Source of the DNA: Tsukamurella pseudospumae
Lineage (GTDB): Bacteria; Actinomycetota; Actinomycetes; Mycobacteriales; Mycobacteriaceae
Direction: 5' to 3'
Length of the DNA: 64,000 bases
Assembly: GCF_001575205.1 (NCBI RefSeq)
Contig: NZ_LSRE01000002.1
Coordinates: 275,280-339,279, forward strand
Below are positions 1 through 8,119 of this stretch, piece by piece. A program made the position numbers and the translations under genes. Numbering within the stretch: position 1 is the stretch's first letter; each line of letters begins with the position of its first letter. The notes below the pieces were generated by a model. The model saw nothing but the letters and a program-made list of their open reading frames with translations. It ran no database searches and was not told the DNA's origin.

Positions 1-36
1 GTGTTCCGGCCTCTCAGCCTGAGCTGATCGGAGACC

Positions 37-753
37 GTGTCGACGCCGGTCGCGCGAGTCGACGATGATGGCGGCGTGAGAGTTCTCGTCGTCGACGACG
101 ATCCCGCGATCGCGGAGACCGTGCGCCGCACGCTGGTCGCCCAGGGCTGGACCGCCGCCGTGGCCGTCGACGGCGCGGCCGGCTTCGACGAGGCGCTCGC
201 CGGCGAGTTCGACCTGATCGTCCTCGACGTGATGATGCCCGGCCGCAACGGTTTCGAGGTGGTGCGAGACCTCCGGCGTGCGGAGGTCTGGACGCCGGTG
301 TTGATGCTGACCGCGAAGGACGGCGACTTCGATCAGGTGGAGGCACTCGACTTCGGTGCCGACGACTACCTCACGAAGCCCTTCTCGGTCGCCGTGCTGG
401 TGGCCCGACTGCGCGCGCTGGCCAGGCGCGGGGCCCCGGCACGGCCCTCGGTGTTGATGGTGGGCGACCTGCGGCTCGACCCGGCCGCGCACACGGTCCA
501 TCGCGGCGATACCCGGATCGAGCTGGCTCCGCGCGAGTTCGCGCTGCTGGCCTTCTTGATGCGCAACGCGGGCACCGCGGTCTCGAAGGTGCGGATCCTG
601 GAGTCGGTGTGGGATGTGAACTACGACGGCGACGAGAACGTCGTCGAGGTCTACATCCATCACCTGCGCAAGCGCATCGATGCGGCGTTCGGCGTCCGGT
701 CGATCGAGACCGTTCGCGGGGTCGGCTACCGGATCACGTCGTCGGGAGCGTGA
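37..753 (+). CDS. OmpR-family response regulator
   Basis: This is a cytoplasmic DNA-binding response regulator of the OmpR/PhoB class. The receiver domain fills about residues 14-128, with the acidic pair in VLVVDDD and the phospho-acceptor Asp near residue 64 in IVLDVMMPG. A winged-helix output domain follows, ending in the typical ETVRGVGYRI. The start is uncertain: GTG at 37 has GGAG only about three bases away, while GTG at 76, just before VRVLVVDDD, is the alternative. The gene runs tail-to-tail into the histidine kinase on the other strand, overlapping it by 20 bases, which is unusual for a cognate pair. Its targets are not visible here; the neighbouring envelope operon is a plausible but unproven one. 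Confidence 0.9.
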   Translation: MSTPVARVDDDGGVRVLVVDDDPAIAETVRRTLVAQGWTAAVAVDGAAGFDEALAGEFDLIVLDVMMPGRNGFEVVRDLRRAEVWTPVLMLTAKDGDFDQVEALDFGADDYLTKPFSVAVLVARLRALARRGAPARPSVLMVGDLRLDPAAHTVHRGDTRIELAPREFALLAFLMRNAGTAVSKVRILESVWDVNYDGDENVVEVYIHHLRKRIDAAFGVRSIETVRGVGYRITSSGA

Positions 754-2086
754 ACCAGAACCTGGTGCCGCCCCGCCCGTCCACGTCGACCCCGTAGGTG
801 CCGTCGTGGGCCCGGACGATCTCCGCGACGATCGCGAGCCCGAGACCCGAGCCGCCGCTCGATCGCGAGCGCGCGGCGTCGAGTCGGACGAATCGCTCGA
901 AGACCCTGTGCCGGTCCGCCTCCGGTATCCCCGGCCCGTCGTCGGTGACGGCGACGGTGACGGTGCCCCCGTCGGCCGTCATCGTCAGCGTGAGGCGGGT
1001 CCGTGCGTACCGCGCCGCATTGTCGGTCAGGTTCCGCACCACCCGCGCCAGCTGGCCCGGGTCCCCGCGGACGATCGCCGGCACCGTCGACACGTCGATC
1101 CCGTGCCGCCCCAGCGCGCGCAACCGCTCGGCCTCGTCGGCGACCAGCCGCGCGAGGTCGACGTCCGTGCGTGGCACGGGGGCGCCGCTCTCGTCCGCGC
1201 GGGCCAGCAGCGCCAGGTCGGCGATCAGGCCGCGCATCCGGTCCGCCTCGGGCAGGAGGAGCGTCCGCACGGTGTCGACGTCGACCGGCTCGTCGGTCTG
1301 GTCCGCGAGGTCGAGCAGTCCGAAGATCGACGTGAGGGGGCTGTTGAGCTCGTGGGAGGCATCGGCCACGAACCTCCGCTGCGTCGTCTGTGCCGTTTCC
1401 AGGCGACCGAGCATCGCGTTCATCGTGCGGGCGAGGGTCTCGACCTCGTCGCCGGTCGCGGGAACCGGCACGCGCTCGGCGAGATCCGCGTCGCTGATCT
1501 CGGCCACCTGGGATCTGATCCGCTCGACGGGGGAGAGGGCGCGGCCGACGAAGACATGGGTCAGCCACGCCATCGCGGCCACGACGACCGGGAACACCGC
1601 CGCGCACAGTCCCGCGACGAGGAGCACGAGCCGGTTCAGCGCGGACTCCGCGGTACCGACCTCGACCGTGAAGTCGCCTGCGGCGGTGCGCACTCCGACG
1701 CGCGTCGCCCGGTACTCGGCGTCCGATGGGGCGGCGGTGGCACCGTCGAGCACCGTCCGTGCTCCCGCAGGTACCACGCCCCCGAGCGCGCCGCCGGGGT
1801 GCGATCTGCTCGACCGGAGGACGCGGCCCTCGCTGTCGAGGATCTGGATGAGGTCGATGTTCTGGCCCGGGCTGAGCAGGCCGTCGTCGATGCCGTCGGG
1901 GCCGGACTCGGCGAGCGCCGCGGCGATGTCGGTGGCGCGTGCGGTGTTCGTGTTGTCAGCGGAGTCGAGCAGGACCCGGTGCAGGACGAGGACCATCACG
2001 GCGCCGGCGATGACCAGGGCGACGGTCACGAGTGCGGTGGCTGTCAGGGTGAGCCGGCTGCGCACCGGACGCAGCACCCGGATCAC
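734..2086 (-). CDS. Membrane sensor histidine kinase (HAMP-HisKA-HATPase)
   Basis: This is a two-component sensor kinase of about 450 residues. From the chosen GTG it has a first membrane segment around residues 14-36, an extracytoplasmic sensor loop, a second membrane segment around 152-176, then a HAMP domain. The HisKA domain carries the phospho-acceptor His near residue 245 in DASHELNSPLT. The ATPase domain shows the N box (NLTDNAARYA), G1 (DDGPGI) and G2 (GLGLAIV). The open frame extends to 2269, but that extension would overlap the divergent PAP2 gene and looks non-coding, so I placed the start near 2086; it could be a few codons away. It is the likely partner of the regulator at 37-753, although the two genes are convergent. 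The MprB/TcrY-like assignment is by architecture only. Confidence 0.85.
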   Translation of the reverse strand: MIRVLRPVRSRLTLTATALVTVALVIAGAVMVLVLHRVLLDSADNTNTARATDIAAALAESGPDGIDDGLLSPGQNIDLIQILDSEGRVLRSSRSHPGGALGGVVPAGARTVLDGATAAPSDAEYRATRVGVRTAAGDFTVEVGTAESALNRLVLLVAGLCAAVFPVVVAAMAWLTHVFVGRALSPVERIRSQVAEISDADLAERVPVPATGDEVETLARTMNAMLGRLETAQTTQRRFVADASHELNSPLTSIFGLLDLADQTDEPVDVDTVRTLLLPEADRMRGLIADLALLARADESGAPVPRTDVDLARLVADEAERLRALGRHGIDVSTVPAIVRGDPGQLARVVRNLTDNAARYARTRLTLTMTADGGTVTVAVTDDGPGIPEADRHRVFERFVRLDAARSRSSGGSGLGLAIVAEIVRAHDGTYGVDVDGRGGTRFWFTLPTT

Positions 2087-2139
2087 GCGCTGCCGCAGGT
2101 TTAAGGTTCCGCTAAGCGGGTGCGGTTCACCCTGGTCGC

Positions 2140-2883
2140 ATGAATCGGAATCTGCGGGCATGGGTACTGGTCTACTCCGTGCTGATAGCCGTTGTCGTGG
2201 TCGTCGGACTGATCGTGGCGTCGGGGCCGACGCGCGTCGACTCCGCCGTGATGAACGCCATCGAACCATCCCGCTCCGCGGGCGTCACGTCGGTGGTCTC
2301 CGTGCTGACCGACCTGTTCAGCCCGGTACTGATCCCGGTGTGGGCGCTGTGCGTCGCCGGATTCCTCCTGTTCCGTGACCGCCGGGTCCAGCGGGCGGTG
2401 ACGGTGCTCGCCGCGGTCGCCGCAGCCGCGGCGGTGGCCGAGATGATCAAGCTGGTCGTCGGCCGTCCCCGGCCGCCGGCCGCGGATCAGCTCGGTGCGC
2501 ACGAGGCGACTCTGTCGTACCCGTCCGGCCACGTCACCGGGACGGCTGCGCTGCTGCTCGCGGTCGCCCTGGTCGGCATCGCCGGGCGGTCGGCGGCGCG
2601 GTCGGCGACGGTCGCCGCGGCACTCGTCGTCACCGTCTTCGTCGCGTGGACGCGGGTCTACCTCGGCGTGCACTGGCTGACCGATGTCAGTGCGGGCTTC
2701 GTCGTCGGTGCGGCGACGGCGGCCCTCGTCGTCGCGTTCGCCCCGACCGTGATCGCGTTCGTCGCCGAGCGGGTGGCCGGACGCCTGCCCGACCGCGCGG
2801 GCGGCTGGCTCGCTCCGATGCCCTCGGAAGAGGAGCACCCGACGAGCGGGGCGCACCGTCGCACGGTGGGGACGCACCGATGA
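2140..2883 (+). CDS. PAP2-superfamily membrane phosphatase
   Basis: This is an integral membrane phosphatase of the PAP2 family with about five or six transmembrane helices. The three catalytic signature motifs are present in order: KLVVGRPRP, PSGH and TRVYLGVHWLTD, the last two carrying the catalytic histidines. The family dephosphorylates lipid phosphates, often undecaprenyl diphosphate or phosphatidate, on the outer face of the membrane. It is the first gene of a tight three-gene operon: its stop overlaps the next start as ATGA, and a DedA protein follows. That company makes a role in lipid-carrier recycling a reasonable inference. The ATG lies about 50 bases from the divergent kinase start with no strong ribosome site. 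Confidence 0.88.
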   Translation: MNRNLRAWVLVYSVLIAVVVVVGLIVASGPTRVDSAVMNAIEPSRSAGVTSVVSVLTDLFSPVLIPVWALCVAGFLLFRDRRVQRAVTVLAAVAAAAAVAEMIKLVVGRPRPPAADQLGAHEATLSYPSGHVTGTAALLLAVALVGIAGRSAARSATVAAALVVTVFVAWTRVYLGVHWLTDVSAGFVVGAATAALVVAFAPTVIAFVAERVAGRLPDRAGGWLAPMPSEEEHPTSGAHRRTVGTHR

Positions 2884-3683
2884 GCACCACGACGGGCGTC
2901 CGCGCACTCGCGGTCCGCGTACCGCTGGTCACCGGGTACTTCTGGGTCATCAAGATCCTCGCGACCACCGTGGGCGAGACCTGCTCCGATTACCTCAACA
3001 GCCACCTCGGCTGGGGCCTGGCGAACACGACGTGGTTCATGACCGGACTCCTGCTCGTCGCCCTCGCCGTGCAGTTCAGCCGCCGCGGATACACCCCGTG
3101 GATCTACTGGCTGGTCGTCACGCTGATCAGCGTCGTCGGAACCCTCATCACCGACAACCTCACCGATCAGCTGGGCGTGCCGCTGCAGGCGACCACCGCG
3201 GTGTTCGCCGTGGCGCTGATCGTCGCCTTCGCCGCGTGGTACGCGAGCGAGCGGACGCTGTCGATCCACACCATCGTCACGCGCCGCCGGGAGACCTTCT
3301 ACTGGCTCACGGTGCTCGTGACCTTCGCGCTGGGCACCGCCGCAGGCGACCTCATGGCCGAGCAGCTCCAGCTCGGCTACCTGCGATCCATGCTCATCTT
3401 CGCCGCGGTCATCGCCCTCATCGCGGTCGCGCACCTCCGCTTCGGGCTGAACGCGGTGTTCGCGTTCTGGGCCGCGTACATCCTCACCCGCCCGCTCGGC
3501 GCGTCCATCGGCGACCTGCTCTCGCAACCCCGCGACAACGGCGGCCTGGGCCTCGGCACCACCGTCACGTCCGCGGTCTTCCTCGCCGTGATCGTCGTGC
3601 TCGTCGGGTACCTCACCGTGACCCGACGGGACGTCATCGCGCCGGTCTCGCGGCCCGACGGTGCCGCCGGGACCGGGAAGTAG
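2880..3683 (+). CDS. Uncharacterised multi-pass membrane protein (COG4705-like)
   Basis: This 267-residue protein is almost entirely hydrophobic with roughly eight membrane segments. Acidic/threonine motifs recur at similar places in successive helices: GETCSDYLN, ITDNLTDQ, AGDLMAE and IGDLLSQ. This internal repetition looks like COG4705-type membrane proteins, for which I know no established function. The ATG overlaps the PAP2 stop (ATGA), and the DedA gene starts directly after its stop, so the three proteins are almost certainly made together. Conserved Asp/Thr inside helices suggest an ion or small-molecule translocation path, which is inference. It has no signal peptide beyond its first helix. 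Confidence 0.75.
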   Translation: MSTTTGVRALAVRVPLVTGYFWVIKILATTVGETCSDYLNSHLGWGLANTTWFMTGLLLVALAVQFSRRGYTPWIYWLVVTLISVVGTLITDNLTDQLGVPLQATTAVFAVALIVAFAAWYASERTLSIHTIVTRRRETFYWLTVLVTFALGTAAGDLMAEQLQLGYLRSMLIFAAVIALIAVAHLRFGLNAVFAFWAAYILTRPLGASIGDLLSQPRDNGGLGLGTTVTSAVFLAVIVVLVGYLTVTRRDVIAPVSRPDGAAGTGK

Positions 3684-4307
3684 GTGGGCACGATGCAACA
3701 GTTCATCGTCAGCTTCGGCCTGCTCGCGGTCTTCGCGCTCATGTTCGCCGAATCCGCCTGCATCCCCGTCCCGTCCGAGGTGACCATGCTGCTGGCGGGC
3801 GCGCTCGCCGCCGGCGCCGTGCCCGGCGCCCACCTCAACCTCGTCGCCGTCATCGCGGCCGGCACGCTCGGCAACGTCGCCGGGAGCTACCTCGCCTGGT
3901 GGATCGGACGGGAGGGCGGACGCCCCGCCGTGCGCCGCTGGGGTCGCTACGTGCGCCTGCACGAGTCGGATCTGGACCGGGCGCAGGAGTGGTTCCAGCG
4001 TCGGGGATCGGTGTCGGTCTTCGCCGGCCGGCTGCTACCCGTGATCCGGACCTTCATCTCCCTCCCCGCCGGCATCGCGGGCATGCCGCCCGTGCGGTTC
4101 GGGCTCCTGACCTTCGCCGGATGCCTGCCGTGGACGGCGGCCCTCGCGGTCGCCGGCTACGCCGTCGGTACCCGCTGGGAGTCCATCGCCAACGCCTGCC
4201 ACGGCCCGACGTACGTCATCGCCGCACTGGTGGGTGTGGCCTTCTGCAGCGCGGCGTGGGTCTTCTACCGCCGGCGTGGTGGGCGAGAGGGCCTGGACGA
4301 GGCGTGA
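3684..4307 (+). CDS. DedA/SNARE-associated family membrane protein
   Basis: This is a DedA-family inner-membrane protein of 207 residues. Seen in the sequence are the N-terminal ESACIPVPSEV re-entrant motif, the GNVAGSYLAWWIGREGG segment, the F-GR-PVIRTF-S-PAG core (GRLLPVIRTF) and two C-terminal helices. Members of this family are established or proposed undecaprenyl-phosphate or phospholipid translocases. It begins at GTG 3684 right after the preceding stop (ATG 3693 is an alternative), so it closes the PAP2-COG4705-DedA operon. Pairing a lipid-phosphate phosphatase with a DedA protein suggests recycling of the C55 lipid carrier, which is inference from context. Confidence 0.88.
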   Translation: MGTMQQFIVSFGLLAVFALMFAESACIPVPSEVTMLLAGALAAGAVPGAHLNLVAVIAAGTLGNVAGSYLAWWIGREGGRPAVRRWGRYVRLHESDLDRAQEWFQRRGSVSVFAGRLLPVIRTFISLPAGIAGMPPVRFGLLTFAGCLPWTAALAVAGYAVGTRWESIANACHGPTYVIAALVGVAFCSAAWVFYRRRGGREGLDEA

Positions 4308-4326
4308 GGTCCTCGTCGGGGGTCGC

Positions 4327-4593
4327 TCAGCGGACGGTATCGGGCGCCGTGCGGCTGCGACCGTCGGCCGTGCGGTAGCCGAGTGCGTAGCTGGGGCAGC
4401 GGTCGACGACGGTGACGACCTCGTCGGCGGTCGCACCGTCGGTGACGATCCACGGGCGGCGGGTGTTGTCGAAGACCCGGGGAAGCCCGCGGACGCACTC
4501 CGCCGCGTGGCGACATCGCGCCGGCTCCCAGGTGATCACGAATCCGTTTCCGGGGTACTCGAGCACCCGTGGGCGCTCCGCTTCGTTGCTCAT
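4327..4593 (-). CDS. Small divergent 4Fe-4S mono-cluster protein (YjdI-like)
   Basis: This 88-residue protein resembles the divergent ferredoxin-like family that includes E. coli YjdI. It has the motif CRHAAECVRGLPRVFD, then RPWI, then DRCPSYALGYR, so three of the cysteines are arranged as in that family. The ATG at 4593 gives a compact protein. It lies about 100 bases downstream of the acyl-CoA synthetase on the same strand and may be co-transcribed with it. A role as a small electron carrier is inferred; its partner is unknown. Confidence 0.75.
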   Translation of the reverse strand: MSNEAERPRVLEYPGNGFVITWEPARCRHAAECVRGLPRVFDNTRRPWIVTDGATADEVVTVVDRCPSYALGYRTADGRSRTAPDTVR

Positions 4594-4694
4594 GGCGACC
4601 TCCGACTTCGATGGTTCCACCGGGAAGGGCCGCTCGCCGGATGATTCCGCGGATGGAGCGTCGGCGGCCGACGTCCTCCGCTCGCGGCGGAGAG

Positions 4695-6224
4695 TTAGTC
4701 GAGCGCGATGAGTCGCTTGACCAGCTTCCCGGTGGGCGTGCGCGGCAGGGACTCGACGAAGCGCACGGCGCGCGGCAGCTTGTAGCGGGCCAACTCTCGT
4801 CCGGCGTAAGCGATCAGCTCCTGCGCCAGCTCGTCGGACGCAGTCGCACCCGGCGCGAGTTCCACACAGGCCAGCGCCGTCTCGCCGAGCTCGGCGTCGG
4901 GCACGCCGATCACCGCGACATCGGCGACGGCGGGGTGCATGATCAGGGCGCTCTCCGACTCCTGCGGGTAGATGTTCACCCCGCCGGTGATGATCATGAA
5001 GTCCTTGCGATCGGTGAGGTAGAGGTATCCGTCCTCGTCGAGGTAGCCGATGTCGCCGGTGGTGGCCCAGTTGTCGTGGTCGGGATGCTGTGCGGCCCGG
5101 GTCTTCTCGGGCGCGTTGTGGTACTGGAAGGGCATTGCCTCGCGCTCGAAGTAGATCGTACCGATCTCCCCGGCGGGGAGCACGGCACCGTCGGCCCCGC
5201 AGATCCGGGCGACGCCCAGCCCGGCCTTCCCCACGGACCCGGGGCGCTCCAGCGCCTCCTGCGGGCCGATGAAGGTGGCGCCGGCCGCCTCGGTGGACGC
5301 GTAGTACTCGTGGATCACCGGGCCCCACCACTGGATCATCGACCGCTTCACCTCCGCCGGACACGGTGCGGCGGCGTGGATCGCGACCTTGAGGCTGCTC
5401 GTGTCGTACCGCGCGCGCGTCTCGTCGGGCAGCTTGAGCATCCGCACGAACATGGTCGGCACCCACTGGCTGTGCGTCACGCGGTACTTCTCGATGAGCG
5501 CCAGGGCCTCCTCGGGGTCGAACCGGTGCATCATGATCACGGTGCCGCCCACCGACATCGTGACGCCGCAGAACCGCAGCGGCGCAGCGTGGTACAGCGG
5601 TGCGGGGGAGAGGTACACGGTGTCGGCGTCCATGCCGTACGCGGGCGCGAAGATCGCGGTGTAGGCGTCGGGGATCTCGTCCACCCGCCCCTCCGGCAGC
5701 GGGATGCGGATGCCCTTCGGGCGGCCCGTGGTGCCCGACGAGTAGAGCATGTCGGTGCCGCGCGGCTGATCGATCAGCGGTGCCGCGTCCGCCGCGGCGA
5801 GGACCGCGTCGTAGTCGTCGAAACCGGCGATGTCGCCGCCCCACGCGATCGTGTGCCCCGCGCTGGCGAGCGCGGGCAGCTCGCGCGCCTGCGAGACCGC
5901 CTGCGCCACATCCGCTCCGGCGAACAGGGCCTGCGCCTCGCAGTCCTCGAGGATGTAGTTCACCTCGCCGGGAGTGAGGTGGAAGTTCACCGCCGCCACG
6001 TAGAGGCCGCTGCGGATCGCCGCCACGTAGGCGCAGAAGATACGCAGGTCGTTGCCCGCCACGATCGCGATCGTGTCACCGCGCCGCAGCCCGAGCGCGT
6101 GGAGGTGGTGTGCCAGCCGCGTGGACTCGTCGTTCAGCCGGGCGTAGGTGAGGACGTCGCCGGTGGCGGCGTCGATCGCCGCGGGCTTGCCGGGGGTGAG
6201 CTCTGCGAACGCTCCGGGATACAT
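4695..6224 (-). CDS. Fatty-acid-CoA ligase / AMP-binding acyl-CoA synthetase
   Basis: This is an ANL-superfamily adenylate-forming enzyme of about 509 residues that activates a carboxylic acid to its acyl-CoA through an acyl-AMP. It shows the phosphate-binding loop SSGTTGRPKGIR, the acyl-adenylate motif TGDIGYLDEDGYLYLTDR, the hinge region and the C-terminal catalytic lysine context RTPTGKLVKR. The ATG at 6224 (MYPGAF) is chosen because AGAGGTGG lies just upstream on the coding strand; a GTG at 6233 is also in frame. The substrate is not predictable; medium- or long-chain acids are usual for FadD-type enzymes in this order. A 4Fe-4S protein follows downstream. Confidence 0.88.
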   Translation of the reverse strand: MYPGAFAELTPGKPAAIDAATGDVLTYARLNDESTRLAHHLHALGLRRGDTIAIVAGNDLRIFCAYVAAIRSGLYVAAVNFHLTPGEVNYILEDCEAQALFAGADVAQAVSQARELPALASAGHTIAWGGDIAGFDDYDAVLAAADAAPLIDQPRGTDMLYSSGTTGRPKGIRIPLPEGRVDEIPDAYTAIFAPAYGMDADTVYLSPAPLYHAAPLRFCGVTMSVGGTVIMMHRFDPEEALALIEKYRVTHSQWVPTMFVRMLKLPDETRARYDTSSLKVAIHAAAPCPAEVKRSMIQWWGPVIHEYYASTEAAGATFIGPQEALERPGSVGKAGLGVARICGADGAVLPAGEIGTIYFEREAMPFQYHNAPEKTRAAQHPDHDNWATTGDIGYLDEDGYLYLTDRKDFMIITGGVNIYPQESESALIMHPAVADVAVIGVPDAELGETALACVELAPGATASDELAQELIAYAGRELARYKLPRAVRFVESLPRTPTGKLVKRLIALD

Positions 6225-6322
6225 GAGAACCACCTCTAACTTGTCGGTGGCTCCACGGTAGCGCCGGGCCGGATCCGTGGAAGGCGTTCAAGCGAAGTCG
6301 CAGGACTGGAAGGATGGGTGGC

Positions 6323-7015
6323 ATGGACGTCATCCTCATTCCGGGCCTGTGGTTGGACGCGGCGAGCTGGGACGCGGTCCTCCCGCCGATCGTCGCCGCG
6401 GGGCATCGTCCGGTCCCGCTCCGCCCGCCCGGGCTCGGCGCACCGTCGGACAGCGCGGCCGAGGTGGGGCTCGCCGACTGGATCGCCTCGGTGACGGCGG
6501 CGGTCGACGCGGCCGACGGCCCGGTCGTCCTGGTGGGGCATTCCGGCGGCGGCAACGCCGCGTGGGGTGCCGCCGACGCGCGCCCGGACCGCGTGGCTCG
6601 CGTCGTGTTCGTCGACACCGTCCCGCCGCCCGACGGTGCGCCGATCAACCAGTTCGAGGTCGTCGACGGCGTCGTGCCGTTTCCGGGCTGGGACTTTTTC
6701 GACGACGAGGACGTCCACGACCTCGATCCCGCCGTTCGAGCGCAGGCCGCTCCGCTGGCGCGCTCGGTGCCGGAGCGCATCCCGCACGATCCGATCGCCT
6801 TGGGTGATGCTCGGCGCCACGGGATCCCGGTCACGCTGCTGATGGGCGGTCTCGACGAGAACGCGCTCGAGGCGCAGCTCGCTCAGTGGAGCGGGCACGT
6901 CCAGGAGTACACCGCGATTACCGACCGCGAGGTGGTGCGGATCGATTCCGGGCACTGGCCCCAGTTCTCGATCCCCGATCGGCTGGGTGGGCTGATCGTG
7001 GCCGCGATCCGCTGA
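6323..7015 (+). CDS. Alpha/beta-hydrolase
   Basis: This 230-residue protein is a single-domain alpha/beta-hydrolase of the small esterase type. It opens with the oxyanion-hole strand ILIPGLW, has the nucleophile elbow GHSGGG with the catalytic Ser near residue 76, and ends with SGHWPQFS, which carries the catalytic His. I chose ATG 6323 because GGAAGG lies about nine bases upstream; ATG 6314 is possible but too close to that ribosome site. The substrate is unknown. The gene stands alone between divergent and convergent neighbours. Confidence 0.82.
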   Translation: MDVILIPGLWLDAASWDAVLPPIVAAGHRPVPLRPPGLGAPSDSAAEVGLADWIASVTAAVDAADGPVVLVGHSGGGNAAWGAADARPDRVARVVFVDTVPPPDGAPINQFEVVDGVVPFPGWDFFDDEDVHDLDPAVRAQAAPLARSVPERIPHDPIALGDARRHGIPVTLLMGGLDENALEAQLAQWSGHVQEYTAITDREVVRIDSGHWPQFSIPDRLGGLIVAAIR

Positions 7016-7016
7016 C

Positions 7017-7613
7017 TCACCCCACCGGATTCGCGGACAGCCAGGACGCGTAGTCGTTGAGGAGCGCGACCAGGGGGAGGGCGTCGACGGTGCCGACCCG
7101 CTCGCCCCGCAGCGCGGCGCGGATCCCGGGCACGCGGGCGGCGATCCGGTCGCGCTCGGAGAGCTCGTGGTGGCTGAGCCCGCGCTGCTCGCCGAGCACG
7201 ATCCGCCGCGGGTGATCCGCTCGCAGCGCCTGTGCGAGTGCATCGAACTCGTCGCGGTCCAGTGCGGGGAGATGTACCGAGAAGCTCATGACCGCTCCGG
7301 TATCGGCGTCGTCGACCTCCTCCGACTCCTCCAGCCAGTCGGCGTACTCCTGGCTCAGGTCGTCGAGCGCCTCCTCGTCGTCGAAGGAGAGCGTGCGCGC
7401 CTCGACCGCCGCGCGCAGCGCCGATACCAGTCCCCGCACGGTCTCGGGGTCCGACGATGCCGCGTACCACCGATGTGCCTCGTGCGGCACCACGAGCCGG
7501 TCCGGCCGTTCGGCCGTGAGGCGGGTACGGACACCGTCGAACTCTCCGGCGGTGAGGTCGGGGAACTGGACGGAGACGGTCACGACGGGGCGGGAGTCTG
7601 GCACGCCCTCCAT
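7017..7613 (-). CDS. Hypothetical protein with two tandem copies of one domain
   Basis: I do not recognise a named family. The 198-residue acidic soluble protein consists of two related halves of about 85 residues. Half one starts VSVQFPDLTAGEFDGV and ends QEYADWLEE; half two starts FSVHLPALDRDEFDAL and ends NDYASWLS. Each half contains a beta-strand opening, a DEFD-type helix start, a central RLVV/RRIV strand and a closing DYA-WL helix, so an internal duplication is clear by eye. No signal peptide or membrane segment is present. It is divergent from the F420-type reductase at 7643 with only about 30 bases between starts. Confidence 0.65.
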   Translation of the reverse strand: MEGVPDSRPVVTVSVQFPDLTAGEFDGVRTRLTAERPDRLVVPHEAHRWYAASSDPETVRGLVSALRAAVEARTLSFDDEEALDDLSQEYADWLEESEEVDDADTGAVMSFSVHLPALDRDEFDALAQALRADHPRRIVLGEQRGLSHHELSERDRIAARVPGIRAALRGERVGTVDALPLVALLNDYASWLSANPVG

Positions 7614-7642
7614 TGTCCCGAAGATCGTTCTAGGGTGGGGAC

Positions 7643-8083
7643 ATGGCCCTCGAAGGTGATTACGCAACGGAGAAGGCCGGCTGGGTTGCGGACCAGCTGG
7701 CGAAGATCGACGAGACCGGGACCACCGCCTCGGTGTCGGTCGCAGGGATGGCGGTGGTGATCTTCACCTACCGCGGCCCCAAGTCCGGCAAGCTCTACCG
7801 GCGCCCGCTCATGCGCGTCGAGCACGACGGCGTCTACGCGGCGTTCGCGTCGAAGGGCGGCGCCCCCGACAACCCCGTCTGGTACTCCGCTCTGCTGAGC
7901 AATGACGAAGTCGAGGTTCAGGACGGTACCGCTGTGATGACCGGGACGGTGCGCGAGATCCACGGCGCCGAGCGCGAGGAGTGGTGGGCCCGTGGCGTCG
8001 CCGCGTACCCGCCGTACGCCGAGTACCAGGAGAAGACCGACAGGTTGATCCCCATCGTCCTCGTCGAACCGGGCCGCGCCTAG
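7643..8083 (+). CDS. F420-dependent nitroreductase/quinone-reductase family (DDN-like)
   Basis: This 146-residue protein matches the deazaflavin-dependent (F420H2) nitroreductase family typified by mycobacterial Ddn. It has the family strand pattern with TYRGPKSGKLYRRPL, then VASKGG-like AFASKGGAPDNPVWYSALL, then the C-terminal block AAYPPYAEYQEKTDR with the conserved Y-x-x-Y-x-x-K-T. Such proteins reduce quinones or nitro compounds with reduced F420 at the inner membrane face. The start ATG follows GGTGGGGAC. It is probably a single-gene unit followed by the APH-like gene. Confidence 0.85.
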   Translation: MALEGDYATEKAGWVADQLAKIDETGTTASVSVAGMAVVIFTYRGPKSGKLYRRPLMRVEHDGVYAAFASKGGAPDNPVWYSALLSNDEVEVQDGTAVMTGTVREIHGAEREEWWARGVAAYPPYAEYQEKTDRLIPIVLVEPGRA

Positions 8084-8119
8084 CCACCTCGACAGCCGCG
8101 CGCGGGTAGATTCACTATC

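Noticed and set aside
680..2104. Long plus-strand open frame opposite the histidine kinase
   Set aside because: It is a high-GC shadow of the kinase; the minus-strand frame has all kinase motifs and the plus frame shows only Arg/Gly/Asp-rich sequence.
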